This document shows positions 13,001 to 26,936 of a stretch of DNA of 64,000 nucleotides, in pieces. The position numbers and the translations under genes are program-made. The notes beneath the pieces are model-generated. The model did no database searches and had not been told where the DNA came from. It was given only the letters and a program-made list of their open reading frames with translations. Origin of the DNA: Onchocerca volvulus (lineage: Eukaryota; Nematoda; Chromadorea; Rhabditida; Onchocercidae); contig HG738140.1 in assembly GCA_000499405.2 (NCBI GenBank), positions 5,012,701-5,076,700 of the forward strand, read 5' to 3'. Each line of letters begins with the position of its first letter. Position 1 is the stretch's first letter.

Positions 13001-16000
13001 TTGATAATTCTTATCAGTTTAACACTCAACAAAATTTTTTTTCATATAAGCAATTTATCAACGTCTAAAATTGAACAGTTCTTTTGAAAATGACAAAATT
13101 GATATCTTTTAAGGGAATATAAATAAAATGATTAGTTTCTTTTTTTTTATCAATAAATGGGTCTTATCAGGATTTTTTAACTGAGATTGATAGGATGATT
13201 TCTCGAGATTAAATGGCTTCCTCGAGATTTTCAAACCAAAATTGATAAATGCTTTTTTTCTTGAGATTTTTTAAACTGAAATTGATAAATGATTTTCTCG
13301 ACATTTTTAGACTGATATCGATAAATTCATTCAAGAAAACAAATCAATCAATGGAAAATTTCGGTAGTAATTTGTTTCTTCGAAAAAATTTGGACAAAAT
13401 TGCGCCTTTTCGAGAAAGAGAAAATAAATTCATAGAAATAAAACCAAAGAAGTTATTTTTATTTGTTACGAAGTTTTTTTTCGATGAAAAGTTTTACCGA
13501 TAAGTTTAAGTGAAATAAACATCCTAAGGAAAAATGAACATTTCTTTTTTTTTTGCCAATCAATTGGTATCGAAGTAATAGAAAACTAATAAAAGTCAAT
13601 AAAATTCGTTTTAAATTATTTTTTCCAACATTCTTGGCAGAAAAATTTGGGCAATTAATTTAAACTTCTAATCAATAATTGGTTCATCTTCCAACAATAA
13701 TTAATTTATATTCTAATCAGTAATCAATTTATCTTCCTTTAATGGATGTATTAGGCTTAAATATTACTGATTAAGATTTATTTCTTAGAAATAACAAATG
13801 TTATCACGAAATTTTCCATTTCTTCCCTAAAATAAAATTATAAAATTATGAAAGATAATGATCTGATCAATCGGAGCAAGATGAAGCTATCAATTAAAAT
13901 CAACAATTATTCCTACAATTTGATCAATTCTGATCAATTCGAGCAAGATGAAGCTATCAATTAAAATCAACAATTATTTCTACAATTTGATCAATTCTGA
14001 TCAATTCGGGCAAGATGAAACTATCAACTGAAATCAACGATTATTTCTACAATTTTCAATTTGTAAAATTTTTTCTACTCGAAATATAGCTTTTAATTTG
14101 AAAAAAATAATGAAATTGCACAAAATGCAAGTGTGATGCACGTTTGAAAACAAAAATGTGCAAATGAATACAAGCAAATTCTAGAAAAAAAAAAAAAAAT
14201 TCGTAAATAAAAAGTAAATAAAAAGGCCGGTTCGTTGAATTTTAATTTCGACAGTTCGCAAATTTTCATTCGAATCAAACCAGTTATTTGACATTAGAAA
14301 AGCTCCGAAATTGTACTAAAAGGCCAAATAGAATATATATTTTAAAAATTTTTCAAATTTTTAGAAAAAGAATTATGTAATTTTACAATAGCGATATATT
14401 ATTATCATATTTATGAAGGAAAATGGATGATTGAACAAGAAGGAAGGAATAGTATGATATTATTTTGCTTTTTTTGCTTTTTTTTTTTCGAAATTTATCT
14501 AAATATAGCGATAGCGAATAGCATATTTATGAAATAATTGAACTCATTAATTTAAATATCATATATGATAAGATAAAAAAGAGTTTCCTGATATATTTAA
14601 AGCGTTAGGCAAATTTTTGAATTATGGAATAATTAATTTAACTATTTATATATGAAAAATGAAAAATCCAAATTTTTATTATATTTTAAAAGTTTTTTGT
14701 GAAACAATTAATTTAGCTAAAAATTTCAATATATTTTAAAATTTTATGCGAATTTTTAATTTGTGAAATGATTAATCTTACTATCAAATCTCAAAAGAAA
14801 GCAAATTTTCATTGTATTGAAATAATTAATTTAGCTATATAATTGAAAAAGAAAACTAAATCTATTTTAAAAGCTGTTTTATTTTATTTTATATTTCGAA
14901 ATTTATTTAATTTTATTTTCTTTTTGAAATTTCAACATATTTTAAAGGTTCATTTCTAATATATATTTTAAAAGCAAATTTTTAATTTGACGAATAATTA
15001 ATTTAATTATCATATAATTAAAAGAAGAAGAAAAAAAATGAAAATAATAGAGAAAAGAAGTATACTTGAACAGTATCGATTGATTTGATTGACTTGTTGA
15101 TGGATTTTTCTGAATTCTTGGCTCACAATCGTGATAGCTACTTCCCAATTGTGACAAATTATTGCCACGACTTCGAGATAGCTAAAAATTCATGTAATTT
15201 TAATATCAAATTTATGATGCTTTTTATGCTTTTATACTTCTCAATTATATTTTCGAAGGATTAATTTAAATTTTTAATTTTTCAAATCAACAAAAAATTG
15301 AAAAATATTTTACGTATAATAATCTAGACCAAAGAAAAATCATTTATAAAAATGATGAAATTAGCATGAATTTAAAAAAAATAACAATAATTAATTAAAT
15401 TTTATGAAATAATGAAAAATGAATTCCAATTTTTGCAAAGAAATTCCTAAAAAATTTGAAATCGTTCGAATAGAAAAAAAATAAAGGACATTATAGATGA
15501 TCATTTAGCATTAAATAATTTTTGTTTGATGATGAAAAATATCGAATAGAAAAAAAGAGAAATTTCTTAATCGTAATGAGAAAAAACAATATAAACTATT
15601 TATTGTTTATTCGTAAATTATAAAATGAAAAAAGAAAAAAGGAAAAATTAGCATATCATTTCAAATTTACTACTTTTCCATTTTTTTTTTTTTTTTATTC
15701 ATTTCAAAAGAATGCATAAATTCCATTCCATTATGATTTACAATAATTTTAAAATTAATTTATTATAAATTGAACATCATATAATAAATATTTGTCATTC
15801 TAGCCAATCTAGCCAGGTATTTGCTACAGTATTCAAATTTATATTAATTTAGTTAAAAATTGCTTAACTAAAACTTGCTAGATTGAAAAATACTATTTAT
15901 TATTAGAAAAAAAATTTTCTAAAAATTTATTATAAGAAACTTGATTTAAAAAAAAAAACTATTATTATAAAAAAAAGAGAAGAAATCCATTTCTCGATAA

Positions 16001-19000
16001 GTAAAAGAATGTTTACAACAAAATTGCTAATTTTTCCCTGATATTTTATAATAATTTTTGATCTAAATTATATCAAATATTTTGCAATTTCCCATTAACA
16101 GAAATATGTTATATTTGATAATGTAATCTAATAAATCATTCAAAATTTAAAAATATCTTTTTAAAATTTAATTACCATATACTTCGACAAATATATTAGC
16201 GACGAAATTATTATGAAATGTAATAAATAATAGCCAAAATTAACAATGAATCAGAAATTAGTTTAACACTTTTGTTGCTTTTTATTTCATTCCGTAATCA
16301 TTAATAATTTTCAAAAAATTTGCTAAATTTAGCTACAGTTTTCAAATAAATTTTATCATTTCAACAATGTTAAATCTTTTGAAATAAAATTTCTAACAAT
16401 TTTAAAATTCATTTCGAAAATGATTTTTAATTTCCTCAGGACTATAAAATAGTTTGTGCGAGAAAAATTAAATGCTGTAAAAAAAAAAAAAAAAATGCTT
16501 CATTTTTTGAGAAAAAAGAAAATATCAAGGCAGATGGAGAAAATACCGTAATTCTTGAATTATTATCCGATACATTTGTCATCTTTTCAATTTTTCATTA
16601 TTATAAATTAAAACGATGTAATTAATGAATAATTTGAAATGAAAAAAGAAAAAAGTTCATTTCATCTTTATTGTCAAATCTATTTCATTGCAAAAATTTC
16701 AATGACCAATCTAATATTTTTGATTCTAATCTTTTTTAAAAAAAAAATCAACAATTTTCAGCCAAGAAACCGATTTTGCCTCAATTTTGCTGCAATTTAT
16801 TTCAAATTGATAAATTTCATACATTATATTTCCTCATAAATATATCTTAAAATCATGAAAAACAAGATGATTAATATTGAAATATTTAAAAAAAAAAATC
16901 TGTCAAAAAAAGCTATTGAAAAAAAAATTCCTTAGTTTTCCCAATTATGCATATATAATTTGAATTTTTAGAAAATATATAAAAAATTTCAGANNNNNNN
17001 NNNNNNNNNNNNNNNNNNNNNNNNNNNNNNNNNNNNNNNNNNNNNNNNNNNNNNNNNNNNNNNNNNNNNNNNNNNNNNNNNNNNNNNNNNNNNNNNNNNN
17101 NNNNNNNNNNNNNNNNNNNNNNNNNNNNNNNNNNNNNNNNNNNNNNNNNNNNNNNNNNNNNNNNNNNNNNNNNNNNNNNNNNNNNNNNNNNNAAAAGAGT
17201 AAGATGAAAATTTGACTAATAGAGAAAAGTGAAATATTTGGAAATTTTCGATGAAGAATTAATTTTTCGAACATATTATCGATCGAAAAATGCCTACTAC
17301 AATTAATGTCTTCTGAATATGGTCGATGAATAATAAAATTTTCGCCAATTTTAATGGAATAATTTCATTTGACATGAGTTTTTTTTTTTTTTCTTGGAAC
17401 TAAACATAAAATCGTACAAAGTAGTCAACCAATTTCAATTATTCATTTCTACAATTATTTGTTCAAAAACGATGTTTTATTAATTGTAAGAAAGATTGAG
17501 GAATGAAAAGAAGAATAAAAATACAGTAAAATCTCACTAAAATGATGTCTTAATGGAAAAAGTAATGAATAATTGAAATATTAAAATTCAAATCGGCTAA
17601 AATGATTTTTAAATTGGAAATACTGGACAGAAAAAATTAAATGCAAATTTATAATATCAATTCAATATAATGCTACTTTTTGCGAATTGTCGCAAATTTT
17701 TTGTTATTCAAAAATTTTGCATAATTAATTTACATATTTATTTCAAATAATTTAAACTTAAAAGAAAAAACTATTACTAAAATTGTCGAAATTATTTATT
17801 TCTGAAATTTATCATCCTATTTTTCAGTTTTTTTTTTTCTTGAAATATGATGAAATTTATTATCCCATTGTTTGATCGAGAACAAAAAGTGTGTTAATTT
17901 TATCGGACATCAACTTTTTCCAAAACATTGTAATGATGTACTACTTAGATAATCATCTTTTCCTGTTTAAATATCCTTACCAAAATAAAAATTCGACAAA
18001 CAATTTATTACAATTAAATTTTATTAGAAAATTAAAATTTTCCAATTAAAAAAATTGAACATTTTATGTAAAAAAGAAAACAATGAGAACTACTTTTAAT
18101 ATACTAATATGTATAATAAATATAGGAAATATTAGATTAACAAAAGAAATTTTCAAAACTTTTAAATGACAAAATTTAGAAAAAAAAAAATTGGACATCT
18201 CTCTCTCTCAAAACTTTTCACAAAATTTTTTATGACACGAATGATGATAAGACGAAAGAAATTGATCTTATACTACTTTATAATTTGAAGCGAAATCGAA
18301 TTGAACTGAACTAAATTGAAAAATTGCTTTATTTATTTGTAAAATTGAATTGAAAAATTATTTTATTTATTCTTAAAAAAATTTGTTTACATCATTTTAA
18401 CTAAAAAAAAAAAATTTTTTTTTTCTTTGAAAATAATTTGAAATTAACACTGCTATTAGATTGTTAAATCAACACTACTAATTTTTAATTTTAAGCTTTC
18501 AAGTATACAAGTAAAGTCGACAATTTTTTTAAAAAAATGAACATTTGGATGCTTTTAATGAGAAAATACGATACGATGTTGACATATAAAAACAAGAAAG
18601 GCAATAATTGTTCGAAAAATAAGAATTATTTTAAAAAAATGAGCAAAAAGTTTTTTTTTTTGCGAATAGATTTTGAAAAAAAGAAAAGTTTTTCATTTCT
18701 AATTTTTCTTTTTTCTAAAATAGTAATGAATTACTGAATCGTAAATTGTAGAAAGGAAAAAAAAAACTGAAGATAAAAAGGTAGAAAAAAAATGTTGGAA
18801 ATTGCACTATTAAAAACATTTATTTCCTACAATATTAAATTAAAAACTTTTATAGCAATCAGTTCCACTACTAACAACATATTACAGTAGTAACAACATA
18901 TTACTGGAATTACAGTATCAATAACAGATAAGATGATCACTTTTATTGCTGCTTTAACTACAGTAATACATTACTACTACTGTAGTATGTTGATAGTTTT

Positions 19001-22000
19001 GTTAAAGATTCCGAAGGATGAATTATTAGAATTTGGAAAAATTCCACATCGACTTTTAGATATTGCTCAAAAAAAAAAAAGGAATAAAAAAATAAATTAC
19101 TCGAATTTCATTCTAATTGTACCAATAGAGATATTTTTTATTTTCATTTTCTTTTATTTCTAATATCAATAATTCATTTCTGATATTCAAATAATAGACA
19201 TTCTCTTGAAATTATCCGATATATTGAAAATGAAAAATTATTTTACGGATAAATTTGAAATTAATGAATTAATTTCGTTTTTTTCTTAGAACTACTTTAC
19301 TCTTATCAACATACTACTTACTACTTATCATAATTTGATTAATCTCAGTGATTGCAATAAAAACTCACTTCCGTGAAATTTTTATAAGAATATGCTCGAA
19401 GGATGTAGCCAAAATATTGACACATAAAATTTTGTTTTACAAAGCCTTTCTGGCTTCTTTGCATCATCTTTTTGCGAATAGTGAAAATAATCAATTTCTG
19501 AAATTTTTCAGCAACCTTTTTTAAATTCACAATTTCGATTTTAATTTTAAATTTCTCAATTTTATTCCTATATAATATATCCCGATGATAGTTTAAATGG
19601 CAATCAAATATCATTTATTTATAACATATACTACCATTTTTTGTTTGTTTGTTTTGTTTTATAGTTGGAAAAAAATTCCTTTAAATTTATTAATTTAAAA
19701 CTTCATACAATTATTTGGCGATTCTAAAAAAATTTACGTCTAAATTTATTTATTCGAAATTTTGTACAATTAATAAATGGGAATTTTAAAAAATAAAGCA
19801 AAATTTTCGTTAAAACGAAATTACAAAAAAATTCATCCAAAATTTTGTATTAATGACTTACTGTTGGAGAAATAGATAAGAATTAGACTTAAGTGAATAG
19901 CAAATAGCATGCAATTGTTACAATTATAACTATGTATGCAAAGATTATCATAAACTACAATTTTTAACTGGAACTTCGTAAATGTGACATATTGCGTCAT
20001 GCTTTGACACGTCATATTACGTCAGAAGAAATCAGGTTTCTTGTTTGTGTTGGCCAAAAATTTTCGTCGATGAAAGAAAATTGAAAAGCCTTTATTATCT
20101 TGCGAAACTACTTCACATTTCTGTCCTTCTAAAACTTCTTTTTTTTTCCTAAATCGTTAGACAGCAGGGAATTTCTCATCGATTATTCGTAAAAATTTCC
20201 GATTTCATCACCTGCGATTTATCGAAGTAATTTGGAAAGGATAATCTCTGAGTTATTTGTTGAGTTAGATTTTCTAGTATAATTGTTGTATAAAAATATT
20301 TATTTGTGGTCTAAAAGATTTAAAAAATTTTACTTTTTTACGAATTTATTTTTTGATATCGCATATCAGTAGAGTTTTTTTTGTCATCGTTTATGAATAA
20401 TAGAATTAAAATGTTAAAATTGAATTTATTTAATTAGTAAAAGTAATTAATAAAAGCAATTTTCGAAATTATCCCATCCAGAAGTATATCATATGAAATA
20501 ATAAAGCAATTTTATTTTCTGGATATTATTTCGAAATAATGATGCAAAATGAATTAAATTCAATCCTTTGAGCAAAAACTAAATTAATGAGATAGAAAAT
20601 ATTGAAATATGAGATGTGTTGAAAAAAAAAAAAAAAAAAAAACGAAATTATTTCAATATTTTTTATAAATTCTATTTTAGAAAAAATACTATAAAAGATG
20701 CTTAATTTCAGTTAATTAGGCAATATCCTATGATGAAATCTTACTACAAAATAATAAATAAACAACAAAAAATATTTTAGAAAAAAATTCCAATTTCTTT
20801 TCAATTTTTTGATAATTTTCAAAATTGATTTGAATAATCAATTCCCTGGATAAGATTTTACGATTAAAATTCAAATTAAACCTGAAAAAGAGTATAAGAT
20901 GACATAATATTTGAAAATTGTTTGATTGAAAATGGAAATGCTTCCGTCGAAGCATTCTAGCAAGTTTTTCTTTTTTTTTTTTTTTACTTTTTGGGGAAAA
21001 AAAACCACTTGAAAGAAGAAGAAGGAATTCATCAATCATCAGTAAAAATGAATTTTTTTGTCTCGTCAAAAAAAAAATGCCTATTTTAAAAATATCAGAT
21101 TGTCAGCAACATTGAACCATTCATTCATCTGACAGCTAATCAACAAAATTCAATTCCTTTTTTTTCTGCAAAAATGCAATATCGAAATTAAATGTTCCAA
21201 ACTTCCGGAAATACAATTTTGTTTCTTCTAGAAGCAAAAAATTCTGATCTTCGATATTTTATTAAAAAACAAAATAGAAATGGAAGAAGAGGAGAAGAGT
21301 TTGGGTTCACTTGAAAAAAAAGTTAATGAAAGTTTTAGTAACATCAATTTCCGATAGTCTAGGAATGAAAAAGAACTTTTCGTTTTTTTTTTTTTTTTGA
21401 AATAATAAGTCAGTCGAATAAATAAGAATGAATCGAAATACCAGGAATAATCTAAACAAAACTAAAAATCTAGAATTGTCCACAGTTTTTGCATTCAGCA
21501 TAAAAATCATGGATAAAAAAACAGTATTTTGTTGATTTCAGAAAAGAAGAATCAATAAAAATTGACTCATGAAGTTCAAAAATGAATCTAAAAATAAGAA
21601 ATAAGAAAAAAATAGAAAAAAAGAAAAAAATTGGAAAAAATTAAAAAAGAAAAATAAATGTATTATCGAAAAAAAATTAAAACATCACTATTGAGGGAAT
21701 GATTGTGTTATTATTTTATTGTTTTAATTCCAAGATCAAATTGACAATAAAAAATTAAGTTTTAATCTCAAGGTTAAACTGATAATAAATAATAGAAAAA
21801 ATGCATAGATAATGTGTGCAAATCATATCAAGTATTACATAAATATATAAACTATTATTTAAGTTTTAAGCAATGGCTTATGATCATAATATTCTACTTT
21901 TCGTAAAAATTTTTTTCAAATTCTAACATATTAAAAAAACTTATTACGTGCTAAAATGTAAAAAAATATTCTTAAGCAAACAAATTTACGATTACTTAAT

Positions 22001-24226
22001 TAATATGTAAACTTTTATATGATTTATACGTAAATTTACGTAATTTAGTATGTTGTTTAATATGGCTTATGCATGTTATTCATGTAATTTTTTCATTTAT
22101 CAGTGATAAGAATTAGTATTCTAATACAAATCAAGAATAAATTAAATTTAAGTATTACATATAAACATAAATTATATGTGATTGAAGAAAATATATAATT
22201 TTATTCAAATAAATAGATAAACAAATAAATAAAGATACATATATATATATATTGAATTTCAGAAAAATTCTAACTTCATTTTTCGAAAATTTTCACATAT
22301 TAAATGCAATATTTCTTAAATAGTCACATTTTGAAATTCAATATCGGTTTATGATCGATTGTTAATGAAAAAATAAAAATGAATGAATTAAATAATTAAA
22401 AGTATTTCATTGATTTATTCAAATCATTCATTTTATAATTTCCCACTCTCCCGCTCTTCCGTCCTTATTCTTATTTAATTTCGCAAAATTTCTTACCATA
22501 AATATTTTGTTTCCAAAAAAACTTCCAGACGATTAGCTAATTCAAGACAACAAAACACTTAACTAAATTTTCTTTTTAACAACAACTAATCGAAGAACAT
22601 TATTCAGTAATATTATTTACTATTCAAAGTTAATATTTTTCATAGATAAATTAATATTATTCATTACTCACTATTTATATTTTTCAGATAAAAAATGGAA
22701 TATTCAGGAATGCACGAAACTTCAAGCATTTTTCCTTCCAAAAATGGAAATGATAATCAAATCCAAGATATTATCAGCACAATATTTCCATGCTAATATG
22801 AAAATCATTTTACATCAACATGATAATTTACTTTAATTCAATGAAGTTTTATAAAGCTTATCCAAGTTTTACTTTACGATTTGCCTACAAATGGGAGGAT
22901 ATTTTCTCCCTTCTACAAGAACGACTTTTTAAGCAAAAAAAAAAGGGAAATTTCGTTCAGTTGTTAAATTCTTAATAGAAATCAAAAATTTCATGCTATT
23001 CACTGAAACAAATCAATGGAAAAAAAATTCGTATGTCGAGAAACTTGAATTAAGTAAGTTCAGTGATTTTTTGCTATTTAGACTGCTACGGAATTATTCG
23101 AAGTAAATAACTTGATGTATTAAATAAGTCTTATCGTTATTCTCGATCTAATGTAATAACTGTTCAAACAAACTCTTTTTTAAATTTGATTTTTCATCAA
23201 AAAAAAAGTTCTTCGACACATTTGCTTTTTCTTTACCACTTTTTTTTCTCTTCATCCGAGATAGAAATTTTTTTTTCATTTATAAATAAAAAGATACCCA
23301 AAAGTTTTGCTCTGAAGAAGAAAGAAAAAGAACAGAAATTTAATTTAATTTTTTTTCGGCTACCAACAAAAATGATTTCCTATCTCTTTTCCTAATTTAA
23401 CAACCGGATGTGAAAGAAATTTTTGGCAAAAAAATAAATTACTGAAAAGAACAAAAAATATACATATATATTCGATCGAAAAGTTTTTAAAATTAAAAAA
23501 AAGAAAATTGATATCATTGGTGGTCGAACGATCTTTTTTTGCTATATAATGTTCGGATAGACAAAGTTTCAACCTTAATCGCAACAAGATAAAAAAAGGA
23601 AGAAATTTGCAAATTCTATTAGGAAGTTAAAAAGTTTAAAAGAAATCGAAATTTTTTTGAAAAATTTTCAAAAAAAGCCAACATAAAATAAAATATTGAA
23701 AATACAATGTTATATTTTATATGATTAAGGTTTATTTGAGGTTTTTCAAATTTCTTAATGATAAAGTAGGCCTATAATAATACACACGCGCTATGGTAAA
23801 TCAAATCTTTCACGAATAAATAAATAAAAAAAAAAAACAAAGAAATGTCTTAATTAAGCTTTCTCCTTTACAATTTCAAAGCCAAATGACGTCACCAAAC
23901 TAAATTGAGCATTTCAAAATAATTAAATCTGTTTGAAAATAGCTGAAAAATGTTTTTTTTTTTCATAGAATGTATGAATGATGAAAGAGTATAGCGGGTT
24001 ATGCTGATATTCATGGATAAAATTTCTGTAATCACTCAAGTTTCAATCTTCACTGTATCAAGGAAAAAAAGGAGAAATTTGTAAGTCTTATAGGAAAATA
24101 GAAAATTAAAAAAAATCGAAATCTGTTTGAAAATTTTCCAGGAAAAGAAAAGCCGACATAAAATCAAATTCGAAATAGAATATTGAAAATGCAATTTACA
24201 TTGTTACAGTTTATTTGAGATTTGTC

Positions 24227-24272
<46 letters not shown>

Positions 24273-26898
24273 TTTTTTTTTTTTTTTTTTTTTTTTTGAC
24301 TTATTGTGCCAATAATAGTTCAGTGGAATACATTCTGTAATGAACAAAATTTTAAATTTTGAACAGAGCTTGTTGATAAAAGCGAAATGACAAAATAATC
24401 TAAGTATTTTATATGGTAGAAATTTGTAATAAATGAATCACTTACCTATCCACAATTCAGCACGAAGGGTCTTTGTTCTCTCATCTTCCGATCTCCTAAC
24501 AGATCTTACGTGCATCTGTGAAATGTTGAGATGTTAACTGTAAGCATTCAAGCGACTGTTAAAATTAGTCATCTACCGTGTATTGTTCATTTTATCCTTA
24601 CAATTGTATAAGCGCGATATTGTGTATAATATTGTTCAAATCCAATAAAATCTACTGTTAAGCTAGAGAAGTTACGATAGTAAGATCTCCAATCCAACAA
24701 ATAAACTAAACTAAATTACAAAATTATCGGACTTAACCAGCAAACTCAGCTAGATGATAAAAAACTCAAAAATTTGAAGAAATGAAAGTTAAAAAGTGTT
24801 TTAGTTGAGCTTTCCTTTAGCTTAATGACGTCAACCAGATTTGAAATTTTGAAACTTAAAATTTTTACAGTTTAATGACGTCAATTGGATTTGAAATTCT
24901 ACAGTTTCAAGTCCAACTGACGTCAATAAATTAATGGAGCATATTTATCCAACAGCCTATAAAAGAAGTAAACACTTGTCAGCTATTTAAAAGCAGCTAA
25001 AAAATATTTATTTCTTTTAGAAATGTAGGAACAATAAAAAAAAAAGCATTATGCTAACAATTTTCGGTAAAATTACAAGATAAAAAAAATGCTAATTGTG
25101 TTGATAATGACAGAATAATTACGCTAACAAATGATTAAAGATAAGTGATTGAAATTATTGGTAACAATAATTAATAATAATAAGGAAATATTCATTCTAT
25201 TTAAAAGAATTATAGAAAATAAAAATTAAATCTTCAAACTAAATTATTTATTAAGTTATAATCATGAAAAAAAATCGGACTTATGAATAAAAATTGAATC
25301 ATATATTGCTTTTTTTTAAAATTTTCTTTACGATTTATCCAGTAATTAGAAAACAGCACAAAAAAAAAAAGAAAGAAAAAATATCAGGTCAATGAATAAC
25401 AATGAAATGAACAAATAGCATACTAATAATCCTCAATATAATGATTTCAACATCCTTCTACTTCAGCTTACTAAATTGTAATGATTTATTCGAGAAAAAA
25501 AAAGTATCATAAAACTAATGATGACAAGCGAATTTGTGAAATAACAATCGTTATGCTTTTGTTTATTAAAAGATATTCTGATATATGGAACAAAATCGTT
25601 TTTATCTAAAATTGTAAGCCTCTTCCAAAGTTGAACGCAAAAATAGTGAGTCTTTCTCACGATCTCATGAATGAAGAATTTGAAAAATCGAAACCAGTTT
25701 TTAGAATAATTTTTTTCGCCTTTTTTTTTTGATTCATCTAAATTGGCCAGGAAGAATTCCAGATAATTGCTCTATTTTTAACGATGTATAAGCTATAATT
25801 TTCGATCACTTGGATTTAAATTTAACCTTTGTGACACATAAATAATGAAAAAAAAAAGTCCGACAAAAGAAATCTTTCAAGTAATTTATTCATATTTTAA
25901 TGGATAAATGCTGAGCTTAGGTTTTGCTATTTCTATGAATCGCATTCGTTTAATTTCAGATAAAAATAGGAAAGATATAATACAATAGATTAACTGAATG
26001 CTTAAATTATCTAATTTAATGGTTTAATTTAGGAAAAGATTGCTTAAAATAATTGATAAAATAACAAATAAAGAAATAAAAAACAGAAAATATTTCAAAT
26101 TATAGAAGTTAAAAAAAAAAAAAAGACGTGCATATTTTCGTGGAGAAATTGTTTGGAAAAAGAATATAATTACTGAACCTTAATCTTATTACAGAAAAAA
26201 AACTAATTAAATTTCTTGATATGCAAATTTAATAGAACTGTTTTTGCATGCATGCAATCCAAAATTCAGCCAATCCAATCATATAATATTTGCTTAAAGC
26301 TTATTTTTGTTATGTAAAGCAAAATTTTCAATAATAATAATTGTTCAAAAAAATGCATTCAATTGATTAGTGACGAAATTAAAAATCAGACATTTTTGAG
26401 GGATCAAAAATTATTCAATAGAAGTTTTTATTTTTTTTTTTTATTATTCATTGATTTTTAGTTTATTTTATTTAATTTTTCTTCGTGGTTCTAATTCGAT
26501 ATGTACTGAAAGTCCATAACAATGATAAAAGCTGAAAGGCTTTTTAAAAAAAAAAAAAAAAAAAAAGAAGATTGGTTGACTAATATGGAAATGATAATAG
26601 AATAAGAGAAATTTTCCGGAGAATTTTTAATTGCTTTTAAAACAATCTTTAGATAAAACAGAAGACGAAAAAAAATCAATGAAAATACCAAAACAATTAT
26701 TTTATATCAAATTTAATACTGCAAATTTTAAAAACAACGAATTATTTAAATTTTAAATTTTGATTAAAATATGAACTAGTAGCTAATGTAAATTACTGTT
26801 ACCGATGTTTTAACTGTATAATTTTGAATTATATAGAATAAAGTAAGTCCAAAAATGAATTTAATGGATTAGTTTTTTTTTTTGTTTTTTAATGAATT

Positions 26899-26936
<38 letters not shown>

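Larger units (their letters stand above)
11759..15065 (-). other. rhgf-2: 3.3-kb intron
   Basis: AT-rich with many A/T runs. It contains a degenerate tandem repeat at about 13,160-13,330 (36-40 bp period around ATTGATAAAT) and the clean 67-bp repeat at 13,861-14,060. No exon-like segment with both splice signals was found on either strand. Confidence 0.5.
23525..25090. repeat. Diverged segmental duplications, partly carrying TGACGTCA
   Basis: About 23,563-23,740 and 24,037-24,220 are diverged copies about 474 bp apart; both carry AAGTTTCAA, then an A-rich run with GAAATTTG, then AA(A/G)CC(A/G)ACATAAAAT and (A/G)ATATTGAAAAT. About 23,850-24,000 and 24,880-25,060 are another pair about 1,031 bp apart; both carry CAAATGACGTCA or AACTGACGTCA and then an AGC(T/A)(G/A)... 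AAAAAT run. The block looks like an old, rearranged intronic duplication. Confidence 0.5.

Noticed and set aside
16945..17274. A 109-codon minus ORF at the first N gap.
   Set aside because: Same artefact: most of its length is N.
18957..18986. ACTACAGTA ... TACTGTAGT hairpin with 9-bp arms.
   Set aside because: Too short to distinguish from the local CAGTA/TACTG repetition.
22497..22530. Minus-strand ATG|GTAAGA as a possible small exon linking 24,446 to 15,181.
   Set aside because: None of the available AG acceptors gives the required length class (2 modulo 3), and the sequence is poly-T rich.
24481..24498. TCTTCCGATCT inside the candidate exon matches the 3' end of a common sequencing adapter.
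   Set aside because: Only 11 bases match, the flanking adapter bases do not, and there is no gap or chimeric edge here, so contamination is unlikely though not excluded.
25463..25660. A 65-codon minus ORF with a protein-like stretch ([20 protein letters not shown]).
   Set aside because: No acceptor or donor in phase with neighbours, and composition only slightly above the background.
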